Positions 12,024 to 24,200 of a stretch of DNA of 64,000 nucleotides are shown piece by piece. Each line of letters opens with the position of its first letter. Position 1 is the first letter of the stretch. A program made the position numbers and the translations under genes. Where the stretch lies: the NCBI GenBank assembly GCA_031308135.1, contig JAHLJT010000631.1, positions 192,106,281-192,170,280 of the forward strand, written 5' to 3'. The notes under the pieces were generated by a model that saw only the letters and a list, made by a program, of their open reading frames with translations, did not search any database and was not told the origin of the DNA. The DNA comes from Acheta domesticus (taxonomy: Eukaryota; Arthropoda; Insecta; Orthoptera; Gryllidae).

Positions 12024-12083
12024 CCTTAGATAGTGAACTCCGGATGAGAAAATTCCTAGGATGAAAATCGTAAATAATCGATG

Positions 12084-12104
12084 ATAATATTATTATTATT
12101 ATTA

Positions 12105-12143
<39 letters not shown>
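12084..12143. repeat. (ATT)n-(AAT)n trinucleotide palindrome
   Basis: About five ATT units run into a short ATATAT centre and then about a dozen AAT units. The two halves are reverse complements, so the tract can extrude a hairpin or cruciform. Confidence 0.95.
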
Positions 12144-12144
<1 letters not shown>

Positions 12145-14639
12145 GGTAATGGTAATTACGCATTAATCCTCTCCAAAACTTCTATACACTTCAAGGATAC
12201 GGGTATGTTTGTTGAAAATGTCGAAATGAAAGTACAGAGATCGTATATTTTCACATTTTTTGTCTTTTGTGAGGGGAAATTCCAGACTGTTTGCGGCAGC
12301 AACGACGATAAAGGAAGAGTAGGAAAATTGATTTACATTCACAAATTGCAGTTTGAATATGGCCATAGGACATAATTTCATTAAACCGTGAGACCCTGGT
12401 AAATTAATACGTTGGCGTATCGAGTAATTTGTTCGTGGACGAACCTCTTTTGTCTTTTTAAAGCGAGCGCACGGACAATGGATTAAATGTGGTCATATTA
12501 TAGCTTCCAGCAATGTATTTCAATGCCTCTCAAAATGGCTGCTGAAGGTAATACAGGAATGAAAAGTTTCACTTTACTGTGCTATCGTAGAACACAACGC
12601 ACATAAATCCTCGAGTTTTCATAGTTTTGTTCTTAGAATTCATTTTTGCTGACCTAGAAATGTGGGGTTAAATCGTACTTTCCCACATCTTCGTCATTGT
12701 GTTAAAGATGTGTTTCTTAATTCAAACTGTTTCTTAGCACCTTAATGATTTCATGTGCCGTTTCTTTAAATATTGGTCTTTTCATGTTTTTTAATTGAAT
12801 CGTGTCAACTGTCGAAAAGTACGTAAACAAGATTATCTAAGAAACGTCTCAACACTACGACTTTTAACTTTTTGTGCGGTTAAAGAACAAAGCACCAAAT
12901 CATACGGTTTAATCATAAGTGTTTTTTCATTAAAATAATTATATATTTTTCCGAAAGTATATAATATTTTAGATCTCGGGGATAAACTTAAACGTTGCAA
13001 CGAGAAAACAATCCTTCAAAATCATTGCAAAGATAAATGTTAAATATTATATTTAAAACATTAGAACGAACTTAGAAATATAAAAGAGGACTTGAAATTA
13101 AAAATGTAATTTCAAATACTGAGATGGATAAAAATACCAATCGGGTATTTTGTATAAATCAATTAAAAAAATGTCGACGGAATAAGAGGGAAAATGCGGA
13201 AAAATGTAAACCGAAATGACACACTGGAGACGTAAGGCGTCAGTAAATACCAAGAAAGACGTATTCACATAAATATTTAACATATTAGAAAACTACGTTT
13301 TGATAAATTATTTTCAATAAAAGAAACATTATTAATATAGACAAGAGAATTCGGGTAAGCCCAATTGCAGTGAAGCTACTACCATTGGTTTCAGTCAGTA
13401 ACAATACGGAATATGTGAATGGGAGAAACAAGTTGAGTCAATGCAAAAGACTTCCGTGTCAGAATTAGCCTGTCTGATAGGAGTCGGACGTATGACCATG
13501 TATGACAGAAAATTTATTTTGAGAAAAGTTTTTTTAAAGTTAGATTTCGTGCGGGATGTTAGAGGGAAGGTGCATATCTGTAAGTAATACTTATTGACTT
13601 TAATAACAATTTGATTTTTAAATGCGAAATTTGAGTCACGAATAGAAAATTGTTAATGGAAGTGGAACGCGAAAAGTGTGGAAACGTACCCAGTTAAAAT
13701 CAATGTGGAAAATTGAAGAAATGGTGCATGACGAGTCTAGGAGACGAGATAATTCCTACTCAACGCCAAGAAATCGGAAGGATTCCTCAACTCCAGGAAA
13801 GTTTAGAGTTTAAGAACAAAACGAACTTTGCAGCAAGAATTGTTCAAGGCCACGAATGTTTAATAATTAATATTTAAGGAAGAAAAAATATTTTAAAAAA
13901 AGATAATTCTCATCTAAGTTTGGATTACCATCTCAATTGTAAATGAATAGATACGAGTATATAGGATATAAATTGAAGGATATCAATTTGTTCAAATGTA
14001 TGAAGGATAACAATTTGTTTGAGTAATTGATTTTTAAATAGACAGAAATGGCAGCTGGCAGTTCATGCCACTGAAATATAATTCAGTAATAATGTGTTAT
14101 CATTTACAAAAGTATTAAAATCTAAGTTAATACAATGTGCAACGTAAATAAAAATATTCACCAGCCGAGTCCTCGTACGAGCGGTATCTTTTGCCCATAT
14201 AGACGAAAACAGACGAACCCTGTGATCGTATGTATAAAGCGCCCAAGTAAGTAAATAAATTTGATCTAGCCAATATAATTAAGAATCAGAATATAAATAA
14301 AGGGGGTAGTGGGGCTCTGCCACAATGCACATTTAGTATTTCGATTTGGCAGTGATGTTATCTCAGTCTATTGTACACAACCGGTCTATTTCTTTAATTA
14401 ATAGTTTGTGAGAGACTGCTAAATCAAAATGTTCATGTTAATTTAAGAAATAATTCTAATGTGACTATTAATATAAGTGTATAATATTTCAAAGTTACAA
14501 CGAACGAACGTTAATACCTAAAGTTTTCAAATATAGTATTTGCGAAGTCTAGTTACCGGAAAAGACGGTAATCTAAATACTAGTAAACTTCTTCCTTTGT
14601 AAAAAGACATAGATCATGAATATGAAGAACTCGGTTCGT
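12144..14639. other. No supported gene; AT-rich DNA
   Basis: Short open frames only. One YY1-type string, AAAATGGCTGC, lies at 12532-12542. I see no transposon ends or RNA genes that I can support. Confidence 0.5.
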
Positions 14640-15020
14640 GAGCGAATAGTGAGCGGCGGCTGAGACGTTGGTGGGCGGCAAGCGACGTGTAAGGGCGAGT
14701 GAGAAATTCCACGCAGGAGCACGCAATCGTCGAGTGAGCGGCAAACAAACGTACGATGAACACCGGGTGATCCGTGTTCGAGGGAATGCTCGGCGGCAAG
14801 TATTGTGAGCAATGTATATGAGTGGTTGGTACCCGGCGAACGAGAGGTGGGTGAGTGGCGGATGAATAGCTGGTGAGCAACGCGAGAGTACATGGTGGGT
14901 CGAGTGGAAGGAATGGAAGGTATGGAATGAGCGGCGGGTATTGAGAGGGTAAGTGTATGGTGAGCGGCCAGTGAACTTATTATGGTGATGGGACAACGTA
15001 TGGTGAGCGGAAGGTAAAAA
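14640..15020. repeat. Degenerate GTGAGCGG-type minisatellite
   Basis: Motifs of the kind GTGAGCGGC, GGTGAGCAA, GGTGGGTGAGTGG and TGGTGAGCGGA recur at irregular short intervals through about 380 bp. They look like a strongly decayed short tandem repeat. The matching minus-strand open frames (Ser/His/Thr/Pro-rich) follow from the composition. Confidence 0.6.
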
Positions 15021-18000
15021 CCAGGTGCTCTATGGGTGCCCGGTTTGTGAGAGGCTTGTAAGCAGCTGTAGACTGATAGAACACGCGTGTATGAATAAAT
15101 TGCACAGAATATCAAATAATGAACTTAATTTTTCATTCCATTCCATTCAATTTGCCGAGTAGATATCGATGTTATGCACATTTGAACTAACCGAACATCT
15201 GTGTGAGGATACTCAAAAGAGTAAAAGTCTCCTAAAAGATAATACGAGTCCAAAAAGATATCGTGTTTTAGTTTCCGGTTTTACCAGTGATACTCGTACC
15301 CAAGAGGAAGGAGCTCGAAAAAGTCTTAAAGTCATAGTTTTCGAGTTACGCTCGATGGTAATATGTATTGAAGATAAAGCGTTAGTTACCGCTTGCATTT
15401 ACGTCCGCAGCACACTCCACAAAATTCTGCAATTTTCGTCTTAAAATCTGTTTGATGCACGCCTAGGGATAGTTCCCTTCCCAACGGTAGCCCGTTCACG
15501 GGGCATCTTGTTAAGTCTTGCAAAACTATGATTTTTTCATTGCGAACTATATTTAGTAGAGAGATCCACAATAATACACTAACAGATAAATCGTGCTTCA
15601 GCTAGGTGTAATGAGGTTCATTTTGAAACGTGTTTGCTTACGAATTCATTAATTACACTATTTTACCTCGAAATTCCATAGAAAGTAGTTTATAGATATT
15701 TTTACACACACCTAAAATCACTAATCATTAATCTGTCATCATGAATCATCATTTGATCGGTTTTACAAAAATTATTTTAAGCAGAATTTCAAACATTTAT
15801 AATAAATGTTAGTAGCAACGCTTTGAGAATGATAATGCTAAATTAATAAAACAAACACATCGTTATATATGAAACTAATCCTTCCAGTGTTTTGGGGTAG
15901 ATCGTATAATAATAAAATGAAATTAAAAACTCTTTCATGAATAAAATATTAAATGATACACGGTCATTATGAAGTCCATATCAAGCTTGTTTTTTTCATA
16001 ATTATTCAACTCTATCATAACATTAAATTGGTTATTAAAAATAAACTACTGTATCAGCAAAAGCTGTATTTGTAACAAAGGGCGAAATTCACATTGTTAT
16101 ACATACAACCTTCGCAGAAATTAATTTTCAATTTAAGATATTAGTCACAAAATTTCAATGATGTTTTTTGCAATATTCTAGATATGTATCATCTGCAAAA
16201 TACGTGGTTTCATTAGAAAGAAGTAGATGTATTTTAATAGAGTATTACAAAATGATGAAATGATTAAAATTATTATAGAGTAGGCTGTCCTGTTTCGACC
16301 ACAGAACGAGCGCAAGTTTTAATGAAATCATTTATTGTTAAATATTCATTGTCCCATCTTTCTTTAACATTTTCTAATAATATTTACAAACGCAACTAAG
16401 TTTAATTAGAATAATATGTTCAGCTCTACTAAAATTTAAAATCAGTAAACTTGTTTTGACTGATAATCGTAATACATAGTTATAGCAAGAGAATCGCTAG
16501 TTATTGTTTAATTTTCCACTTTTGCTTTTCATTGGTATTTCAATTATATATTAGGATTAAATGTCAATGGCTTTACATTTATTACGAGTAATAATTCAGA
16601 TAAAACAAGCTATTTTATATCTTATATTTGTGAAATTCAAAATAGATTATTAATGTGCATGTCAACACATTAATATTTATTCTTCGAGTAATACATGTAG
16701 TAGTAAACAAAAGTCTTTGATCACAGGTTAGTAATTACATATATGTATTTAACGTCAATAATTCAGTGGTATAGATTATTTAATTTATAAACAACTCATA
16801 TATTCAACATTTAATACGTGATTACTAATACGTAGCATAGAGTTTGTGGCATCATTTATTTTGTATTTGGGATGTCTCAATGCAAAGAAAAAAAAGCCGG
16901 TTTGAATTCATTAACGTCAAACAGGTTTTCGATTTCTACTGCAATCAAAATTATATTTGTAATTATTCGATTTATTCTCGTAATGAACTTTATGACACTG
17001 GTTGGGCTTCTGGATTAACCAATGGAATAAATTTCACTCTTTGTTACTTTTTCACCCTCACTTCGTAAGAAGAAAAAAGTATTTTAAGGCGCTGGAAAGC
17101 GCTGGAAAACGGTGAATTATCGATAGAAAACTCTTACTGCTTGGCCCTGATAACGAAAAAGTAGATAATTTTTTTTTAAAATTCAATTCAATTTTGATGT
17201 CTACTACCGAACAAATGTTATCGAACATTTTTTTTAAATTGGAGATTTATTCTTGTCATTAATCCATCCCTTTCCTTGAAAATTTGCTTTTAGAGAGAAA
17301 TATTGGTAACTGTTTTACTTTGACGCATGCTACATACGTAGTATAAAAAATATGAAATGCTGCAGCAAAAAACGCGATTTTTCTGCTGTACAATTCGTAT
17401 TGAAGATACCTAATACCAAAAAATGGATAAATCTTGTTTATATATGCAGCATTTTACTTCCTTCTCGCACTTTGTGATGTCAGAATTCACGTTTTGTGAG
17501 TGCTTGATACTAAAAAACATGGTTTACGGTAAAACGTATGTCCGATTATCTGCCCATCTGTCTGTGAACAACACTAGAGGTTAATAGTAGCATTTACACC
17601 AACATTGTTATTCCCCAATCGATCTGACTGATGTCGCGGGCCCTTGAGTTTGAAGGCGATGTTTTTTTGTTTTTTTTTTCGAGTTTTACATGAAAACTCA
17701 AGGACATTTTAAATTTCTTTTCAAAAATCGCTCTAAATTGTTTTCGAAAACTTTGTTCGTGGATATCGCCAAAAAAAGGCTTTTTTTCAAAAATTGCAAA
17801 AGTTAAAATGTAATGTTTCTTTCTTTCTCCAGTCATTTGTTTACAAATATTGCCTTCATTCTTCATTTCTTTGTTGCAGATGATATGAGTGCCGCCCACG
17901 ACCGACTGTAAGGTGAGTCAGAATTTTATCCCCAAATTCATTTACAGATGTAGTTCACAATTTGAGACCAACATAATGGAATTTTGCCTGTTACTTATAA

Positions 18001-19133
18001 CTCATTCTATGATTCTTAGGGTGGAAATTTAGGTTAATTGAAGTTTTTTCTAAAGTCGTTTTAAAAATCGAGTAAAACGTTTGGTTCGGTGATTTGAAGA
18101 AATTGCGTTTTTTGTATTTAATGTACAGCTGTCATTCAGCTTACTTCTGCACCATTTAGCCACTGCGCCAAAAGTGTCTGCTTCTGACACAAGCATTAAA
18201 AAAAAATTACAATTGGATACTTCCTACTCGCTTCGAACTTCCAGAAGATGGAGCTTTTGCCTAGAGATGTAGATGAGTAACAAAGATAATTTCCACTATA
18301 TTTATGTATAAAAGTGAGCGCAAACATCTGATGAACAAAATGAGCTCATATTTTCAAACATGGAATTTAATACGAAAACGACGCCAAGCAGTAGTGTTGT
18401 GCGGGCTAGTCTACTCACTATGTTCTGTCCGTCAACTACACGCCATCTTTTTTGAAGGCCTTTAGGGCAATAACAATACAAGGTGCACCTTCTACAGCAA
18501 GCTTCCCCTTGTGACTAAATATTAATATCTCGAATTTATGGAAAGTATGGTTTACCTATTTGCTGTACATATCTACTGTCGCATTGGGGATAGTAGGAAG
18601 AATATCCATGACCGCTACCAAAAGGAAGATATGAACATTTACGAATACTTGTAATCTTGTTTTGGCTAGTGTGACAAACCTTTTACTTTCCTAAGCCTTT
18701 TAATTGGCCACTGGTATGCGCTTATTGCATACATATCTGTGAAAGCCCGGATACACGGAACTAAAATTGTCATGTGTTTCCTAAATTTTCGCGTTATGAA
18801 GTTGCTTGCATCTATCTTTTCAATAGTTTTCATTAAAAATATCACATTAGGTAAAATACACTTAAATAAATTGCACATTACATAAGATAAACTTATAAAG
18901 ACTTTAATTGAAATTGGGAATAAAAGGAAACGTATTATCGTTACATTGTTGCCAACAAGACTGAGACATTTGATTCATTTATGATTTTAAAGATCAAATA
19001 ATAAAAAATATCTATTTTTTTATAATAATTGGCCAAAATGCTTGTATTTACTTCAAACAGCATAACTCTTCAAGAAATTGATATATTTTGATAATTCTTC
19101 TTTTAAATTAATTACAGTTGTCTATTGTAGTGA
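15021..19133. other. No supported gene; AT-rich DNA
   Basis: Very AT-rich. Positions 17600-17800 are rich in T-runs and TTTTCAAAAATTG-like phrases, and resemble in style the tandem array at 42.5-43.6 kb, but I could not show a shared unit. The 101-codon minus frame at 17594-17899 lies in this stretch and is not credible. Confidence 0.45.
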
Positions 19134-19275
19134 ATGAACTAGAATGGTAAAGGTCCTGTGAAAAACCAAAGCGAGAGGCTTCGATTATTTGAGAATAATT
19201 AATTGTTTAAAACATTCTGGACATATCAGGTCATAGAACTGAAACTTTATTGACACATTAACTATTCTAGTTCAT
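19134..19275. repeat. Short inverted-repeat element of about 140 bp
   Basis: ATGAACTAGAATGGTAA at 19134-19150 faces TTAACTATTCTAGTTCAT at 19258-19275. The arms pair over about 16 bases with two mismatches and enclose about 107 bp. This could be a small MITE or a chance hairpin. I found no clear target-site duplication. Confidence 0.45.
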
Positions 19276-20399
19276 GTGTTTATAACAAATCATAGGTTAC
19301 GTGCTGCAAAAAGAATGCATGAATATGTTGAAAATTCTCTATTCGGGAAAATGGATATGATGTTCACTAAGGTCTTGACAGTTGACACTCGCTTAATTTT
19401 TTTCCTCAAAGACTAAGAGACGTAAAAAGAAATGCTTTGAAACATAAAACAGAATACGACTCAACAAAAATTGAAAAATTTAAAACGTAAATTTAATTAT
19501 AAAAAATGATTTTTCATAATTTTGAGGTACCTTAAAATTAGTAAAGTCATCTGGACGTACCTAATCTGTCCAGCCTCATCCGAGATATTGACTAACACAA
19601 ATGCCTTGAACGATGTTTTGATGTATAGTTAAATGAAAATACTTAGGGCTATTTGACGCAAATATCCAGTGCATCTACGAATCATTAAACCTTGGACCGA
19701 CCGTTACCATCTAGAGTACGAGAGTTCTGAAACCCTCCCTCAGCGAGTTGCCAGTGTCTTTGAATTCAATGAAATAAATATTTTAACGATTTCCTATTTT
19801 GTCTGACAGAACTAATATAACCGTTTACACTCAATCAACTGTAAATTCGTACAAGAAATGTATACGTTATTGCACAATATATTGAAACAGAGAGCTCTAT
19901 TATGAAATTTTGTTACAACTTTTGTCAGATTGGAATCAACCGAACTACTACAATACACTATTGTGTTACTGTGACAAGAATTTAATTCTGCCCTGGAAAA
20001 AGAGCATGTGTAAAATTATCATTACATAATATTGCGATCTACTATGTCCGCACGAGGGTCACGGGAAAACTAAGGCTTTACATTTCTCTTCCCCTTCATT
20101 CTATTGAGAGACAGATAGTGCCTCATAACAAATATTACAAATATCTAGAGCGTGTAGAGGAGTTGGAGTTAATGCACAGGCTTTTGACACAAAATGAAAT
20201 CCTTTTGAGTCAGAACATGACCTCCCTAACATTTGTGTACACAGGCTTGCATAAAAATTTGCTGTTAATGCTACATGTATAAATTGATATAACTTCCTTA
20301 TATAAAATTTACCCTTACGTGTTTGTTGCAAGAAAGTCATAGTCGACCCCTGTACACTCCCTAGAAGTTCGTAACATTTATTCTCAGAAACATTCTATA
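19276..20399. other. No supported gene; AT-rich DNA
   Basis: AT-rich sequence without recognisable coding, RNA or repeat structure. Confidence 0.5.
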
Positions 20400-20760
20400 C
20401 AAAATTCAGAGCTGTCAACTCGAGCAGCAGCGCGGCTGTAACGCACGTAGATATGCACCTCTGCATTCGCCTCCTGTGCCGCGCGCCGCTATCTCGCCTT
20501 ATGGCCGGAATTAGAGCCAAAGAACGCGCCATTACTACCAAACCGTCGGAGCGAACGCGTGCGTACGCGAGGCGTCCCATTGCGCATGCGCGGATTCAAA
20601 TGGAGAAGGCGCGGGCCTAATTTGCAACGCGGGCGACAGAGGCCTCTCCGGGCGGCGGCCGCCGGCTCCGAGGAGCATGCAAATTCACCCCGGGGCGTCT
20701 CCTCTCCCGCCCGCGCCACCACCGCTCCCGCCCCGCCGCTGCGTAGCCCCTGCCTCGCAC
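20400..20760. promoter_or_regulatory. CpG island with an NRF1-type palindrome and a POU octamer
   Basis: Composition changes abruptly to CpG-dense. TGCGCATGCGCG at 20581-20592 is a full NRF1-type site, a motif typical of CpG-island promoters. ATGCAAAT at 20677-20684 is a POU octamer. A GCGCCATTACT string near 20530 has the PHO/YY1 core. No credible open frame starts here: the long frames overlapping it run into the minisatellite. Promoter or enhancer function is inferred from motif content only. Confidence 0.4.
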
Positions 20761-20854
20761 CCCGCTTCGTCCTGCCCCCATCCCCCGCCTACCGAACCAC
20801 CACCCACCCCATCCCCGCCGCCCGCCCCCCTCCCAGCTGCCCGCCCCCGCCACC

Positions 20855-21325
20855 CCGCCACCCGCTCCGCCACCCGCTCCGCCACCCACTCCGCCACCCG
20901 CTCCGCCACCCGCCCCGCCACCCGCCCCGCCACCCGCCCAGCCACCCGCCCCGCCACCCGCCCCGCCACCCGCCCCGCCACCCGCCCCGCCACCCGCCCC
21001 GCCACCCGCCCCGCCACCCGCCCCGCCACCCGCCCCGCCACCCGCCCCGCCACCCGCCCCCGCCACCCGCCCCGCCACCCGCCTCGCCACCCGCCCCGCC
21101 ACCCGCCCCCGCAACCCGCCCCGCCACCCGCTCCGCCACCCGCTCCGCCACCCGCCCCGCCACCCGCTCCGCCACCCCGCCCCGCCACCCGCCCCGCCAC
21201 CTGCCCCGCCACCCGCCCCGCCACCCCGCTCCGCCACCCGCCCCGCAACCCGCCCCGCAACCCGCCCCGCCACCCGCCCCGTCACCCGCCCCCGCCACCC
21301 CGCTCCGCCACCCGCCTCGCCCCCG
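20855..21325. repeat. 12-bp minisatellite (CCGCCACCCGCC)
   Basis: About 38 tandem copies of CCGCCACCCGCC with occasional C-to-T changes, one-base slips and single-base insertions. The 12-bp unit gives four-residue repeats (PATR, HPPR and so on) in each plus frame and GGW/RVAG-type repeats on minus. These create several 190-340-codon false reading frames. Confidence 0.97.
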
Positions 21326-21560
21326 CCATGCCATCCGCCCAGCCTCTCGCCCCTGTCCCGCTCTCACCCAGCTCCGCCGTTCCCAGCCCAGGCCCCGCGT
21401 CGCCCGCCTCTGCCCGGACTCCGCTCCGACGCCGTCCTCCCGCGCCCCGTCCCTGTTGTGCGGCGCGGCGCGCGTGTCAGGTTCCCCGCCGGAGCGCCGA
21501 GCATTGCGCACCGAGGGAGCTGGGAATTTCAAGTAATGGCTCCATGGAAATGGCGGCCCG
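21326..21560. promoter_or_regulatory. CpG-rich flank of the 12-bp minisatellite
   Basis: GC-rich non-repetitive DNA with many CpGs (GCGGCGCGGCGCGCGTG near 21460) ends sharply at about 21540. It may be the other half of the island interrupted by the minisatellite (inference). Confidence 0.3.
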
Positions 21561-21564
21561 GGGT

Positions 21565-21955
21565 GGGGAGAACAAGACATGCGTAGGCAGCACACACCTA
21601 GCACATCGTAAAAATTACTTCTGCTCTCGGCCGTTGGTACGACGGGTAAACGCGTCTTGCTGCTTTCGTAGCCCGCATGCACATAGTACTTGGTAATAAT
21701 TACTTTTGCTCGTTGATTGTCGGGCGGGTAAACACGACTTGCTGCTTTCCGGTTAGATGAGTAGTCAGCCTACACCAAGCACGTAATAAAAATTACTTCT
21801 GTTCGTCGGTGGTACGATAAGTAAACGATCATTGTTGCTTTCTGGTTAAATGCTTCAGTCAGCATACCCCTAGCATTTTGTAAATTTACTTCTGCTCATC
21901 GGTGGTGCGACGGATAAATACGTCTTGCTACTTTCCGGTTAGAGCGCGTCTGCGT
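21565..21955. repeat. Four-copy tandem repeat, unit about 85-93 bp
   Basis: Four units share an ordered set of phrases: a CCTAGCAC-like start, AAAATTACTTCTGCTC, GGTGGTACGACGGGTAAAC, then CTTGCTGCTTTCCGGTTAGATG. Anchor copies of ATTACTT fall at about 21614, 21699, 21792 and 21885, giving spacings of 85, 93 and 93 bp. Units differ by scattered substitutions, so the array is old enough to have diverged. It is not a CRISPR array because there are no unique spacers between constant repeats. No coding frame is kept across units. I do not recognise the family. Confidence 0.85.
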
Positions 21956-23500
21956 ATTCTTTAAAAAAATTCCTATTAGTGATGTTGGTAATAAACTCGA
22001 CTGAGTTTATTACACCCTGAAAATAAATGAAATTTCCTCCTTGGCGAATTCTTGTGGCGCCTTTAGGATGAGTCCAAACATTGTTCTTTTGAATCAATTG
22101 TGATATACTTTTCTCGCTCGTTATTTTCGTTCTTTCACTCAAATAGAATTTTAAATCAAAGTAATTATTCGAAACGCCATTAATAACTTTTGTTGGTTCA
22201 CCACTGAATGGATGCATCGCTAGCTTTACTACATTGTTCTTCGTAGAATGGAAACGTGAAGCTGGAAAGTGTACACTGATGGATTGGAAAGACGTCTTAA
22301 TTCCCAGAATTCATTGAAATCGCTACGAGCGAGCGATCCTCGCGCAGCGCCGGGCGCTTAGCCGATGGCAACCGACGGCTCATCGCCGCCCGCCCGGTGG
22401 CTTCCGAGATTCGCAAGAGCGGCAAGTGCCTTCCTCGTCTTATTCCGCGCGCTCGCCAGGTAGGAAGCCAAGAGGTAGGCTTGCTAGTTGTTTTTCGCAG
22501 AACGCAGAGATCTAGCTGAAACCCGTTCTTCCGGCATACTGCTAAACCTACATCGTTATATTGCTAAGTGAAGGGGACTGCAGCTCATTGCGCAGGTAGG
22601 TTTCCGAGAAAGGTTTCTGTAATCAGGTCTGCCAAACGAGGTGAATTCAGGGCACAGCGTCTCATAAAATTTCTGGGAAATTTACGGGGATACTTCCCCT
22701 CTCCGCTTCTGTCCTCTGTCTATTCCTCTCCTTCAGATATCCGCTGAACCAAGCGAAATTGGCGATTTCTGTTGCAAGTTGAGGATTCTTCGCTGTGTTT
22801 TTGCGAAACAAGCTAACAGATTGTACTGAAAATGCTGCAAAAGAAATCAGCAGACAAGCAGAGTATACAATATTTTTATATACACGTTAATATTGTTGCA
22901 TACATTATCATTTAATTAGTAATACCAAAATAATACCTGAACGTTTTGTCAGGAAACTATCGCAACACTTTCAGACAAACGTGTCATGTTGGACAGACGG
23001 ATATGGTTCTTTTTCTCCGAACCTAGTTTTACCAGAACTTACCGTGAAATATTAGGCTTGTCTCCTGATTTAACTCGTGTGATTTAACTCGCTGTTGCCT
23101 ATGGCAGTGGCTCTAGGTCCACTGTTTTCGGAAATTCTTTTCTACGGCAATGTCAAGGCACTGTAAGGCATACGGACAGTTTTCAGGTAAGTGTTGAGCG
23201 ACAGCAATAAAAACGCACAGAGTGTGGTCTCGTTTATATTTCAGACACGCACCTATATTTGTGGTAATTCCACTCTTGTGAACATATTAGCAAAGCATGG
23301 ACTAATTATTATAGCTATGATTTCAAAATAAGTGAATTAAATAATTTCAAACACGTTACCGTGAATTTGAAAAAATGTGTAAACTTTGACCCATCTCCAA
23401 ATAGAAATATGATACGTTTCAAAATCATATGTTGCATGTAACGCAAGTACTAAGGCTAATAAAGCGCCTTACCTATTTACAATTGTAAAACAAACCAATC
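21956..23500. other. No supported gene; one CpG-rich patch
   Basis: Positions 22320-22470 are CpG-rich and end in GCTCGCCAGGTAGGAAG, which includes an acceptable splice-donor string (CAG/GTAGGA). No matching coding frame was recognised. The remainder is AT-rich. Confidence 0.4.
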
Positions 23501-23569
23501 GGAGAGTATGAAAAGGATAAAACTGCGTGATCAAAACGGAAAGTGTCACAGCGCCCCAGATGGAGATTT

Positions 23570-24200
23570 TGCAAGCCGCGGCCGTACACGTGGCGCCTCG
23601 CCCCTTGCCCTCCTCGCCCTCCAGAGGGCGCGCCAGACCCAATCTCCTCGCGAATGGGCGCCGAGTGGCGCTCCCGTCGCGTTTCATATCTCGAGTGGAG
23701 GAGGCCCCTCCGCCGCCCGCTCTGCTCAGCCTCCGTCCCTCCACCTCACCTCCCTCACACCGCACCTCGCGACACGACCTCCCGCTCGTGTTTCGTCCAC
23801 TTCCTTTTACGCGACCTCCCCGCCGCTCACACCCAGCCTCCCGAAATCCTTCGGTACACACCTCCACCAGGCCTCGCAAAACACGCCCATCTGCCAACGC
23901 CGCCCATATTTGCCTCACGTTCTGAACACCTCACCTCTCGTCTCGCACCTACCGTGCCCAACACCTCACCATGTCCTTGCAACGCACCAACGCCAGCCCC
24001 GCTCAGTGTGCGTTCACCTCCTTTACAGCCCTACGCTCACATCTCATCCCGCACTTCTTAAATGGTGCACCCCTCCTCTTCTCGAATGGTACACCTAGCA
24101 AAACAAACGCATACATCTGCCAACACCGCCCATATTTCTCCCAGCGTCTGTACATTTCACCTATAGTCCGCACCTCCAGAAAAGTTGCCGAGCACGACTG
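23570..24200. repeat. C-rich tract with a duplicated segment of about 80 bp, copies 226 bp apart
   Basis: CATCTGCCAACGCCGCCCATATTT at 23888 recurs as a near copy at 24114. The similarity extends downstream through TCTGAACACCTCACC versus TCTGTACATTTCACC and GTCTCGCACCT versus AGTCCGCACCT. Between them, AATGGTGCACCCCTCCTC and AATGGTACACC are a further partial duplication. This is a decayed tandem repeat in a C-rich tract. The overlapping plus-strand frames are Pro/Thr/Ser-rich and not recognisable. Confidence 0.65.

Noticed and set aside
17594..17899. 101-codon minus frame
   Set aside because: Lys/Phe-rich translation of AT-rich DNA with T-runs, without a recognised domain.
20559..21696. Long PATR/HPPR and GGW/RVAG repeat proteins on both strands
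   Set aside because: Produced by the 12-bp minisatellite. No unique domain or conserved start lies outside the array.
21565..21955. CRISPR array
   Set aside because: Units are repeats over their whole length with no unique spacers, no cas genes are present, and the context is eukaryotic.
22440..22470. Splice donor GCCAG/GTAGGA after a CpG-rich patch
   Set aside because: No open frame with coding character ends there, so the site alone is not evidence of an exon.
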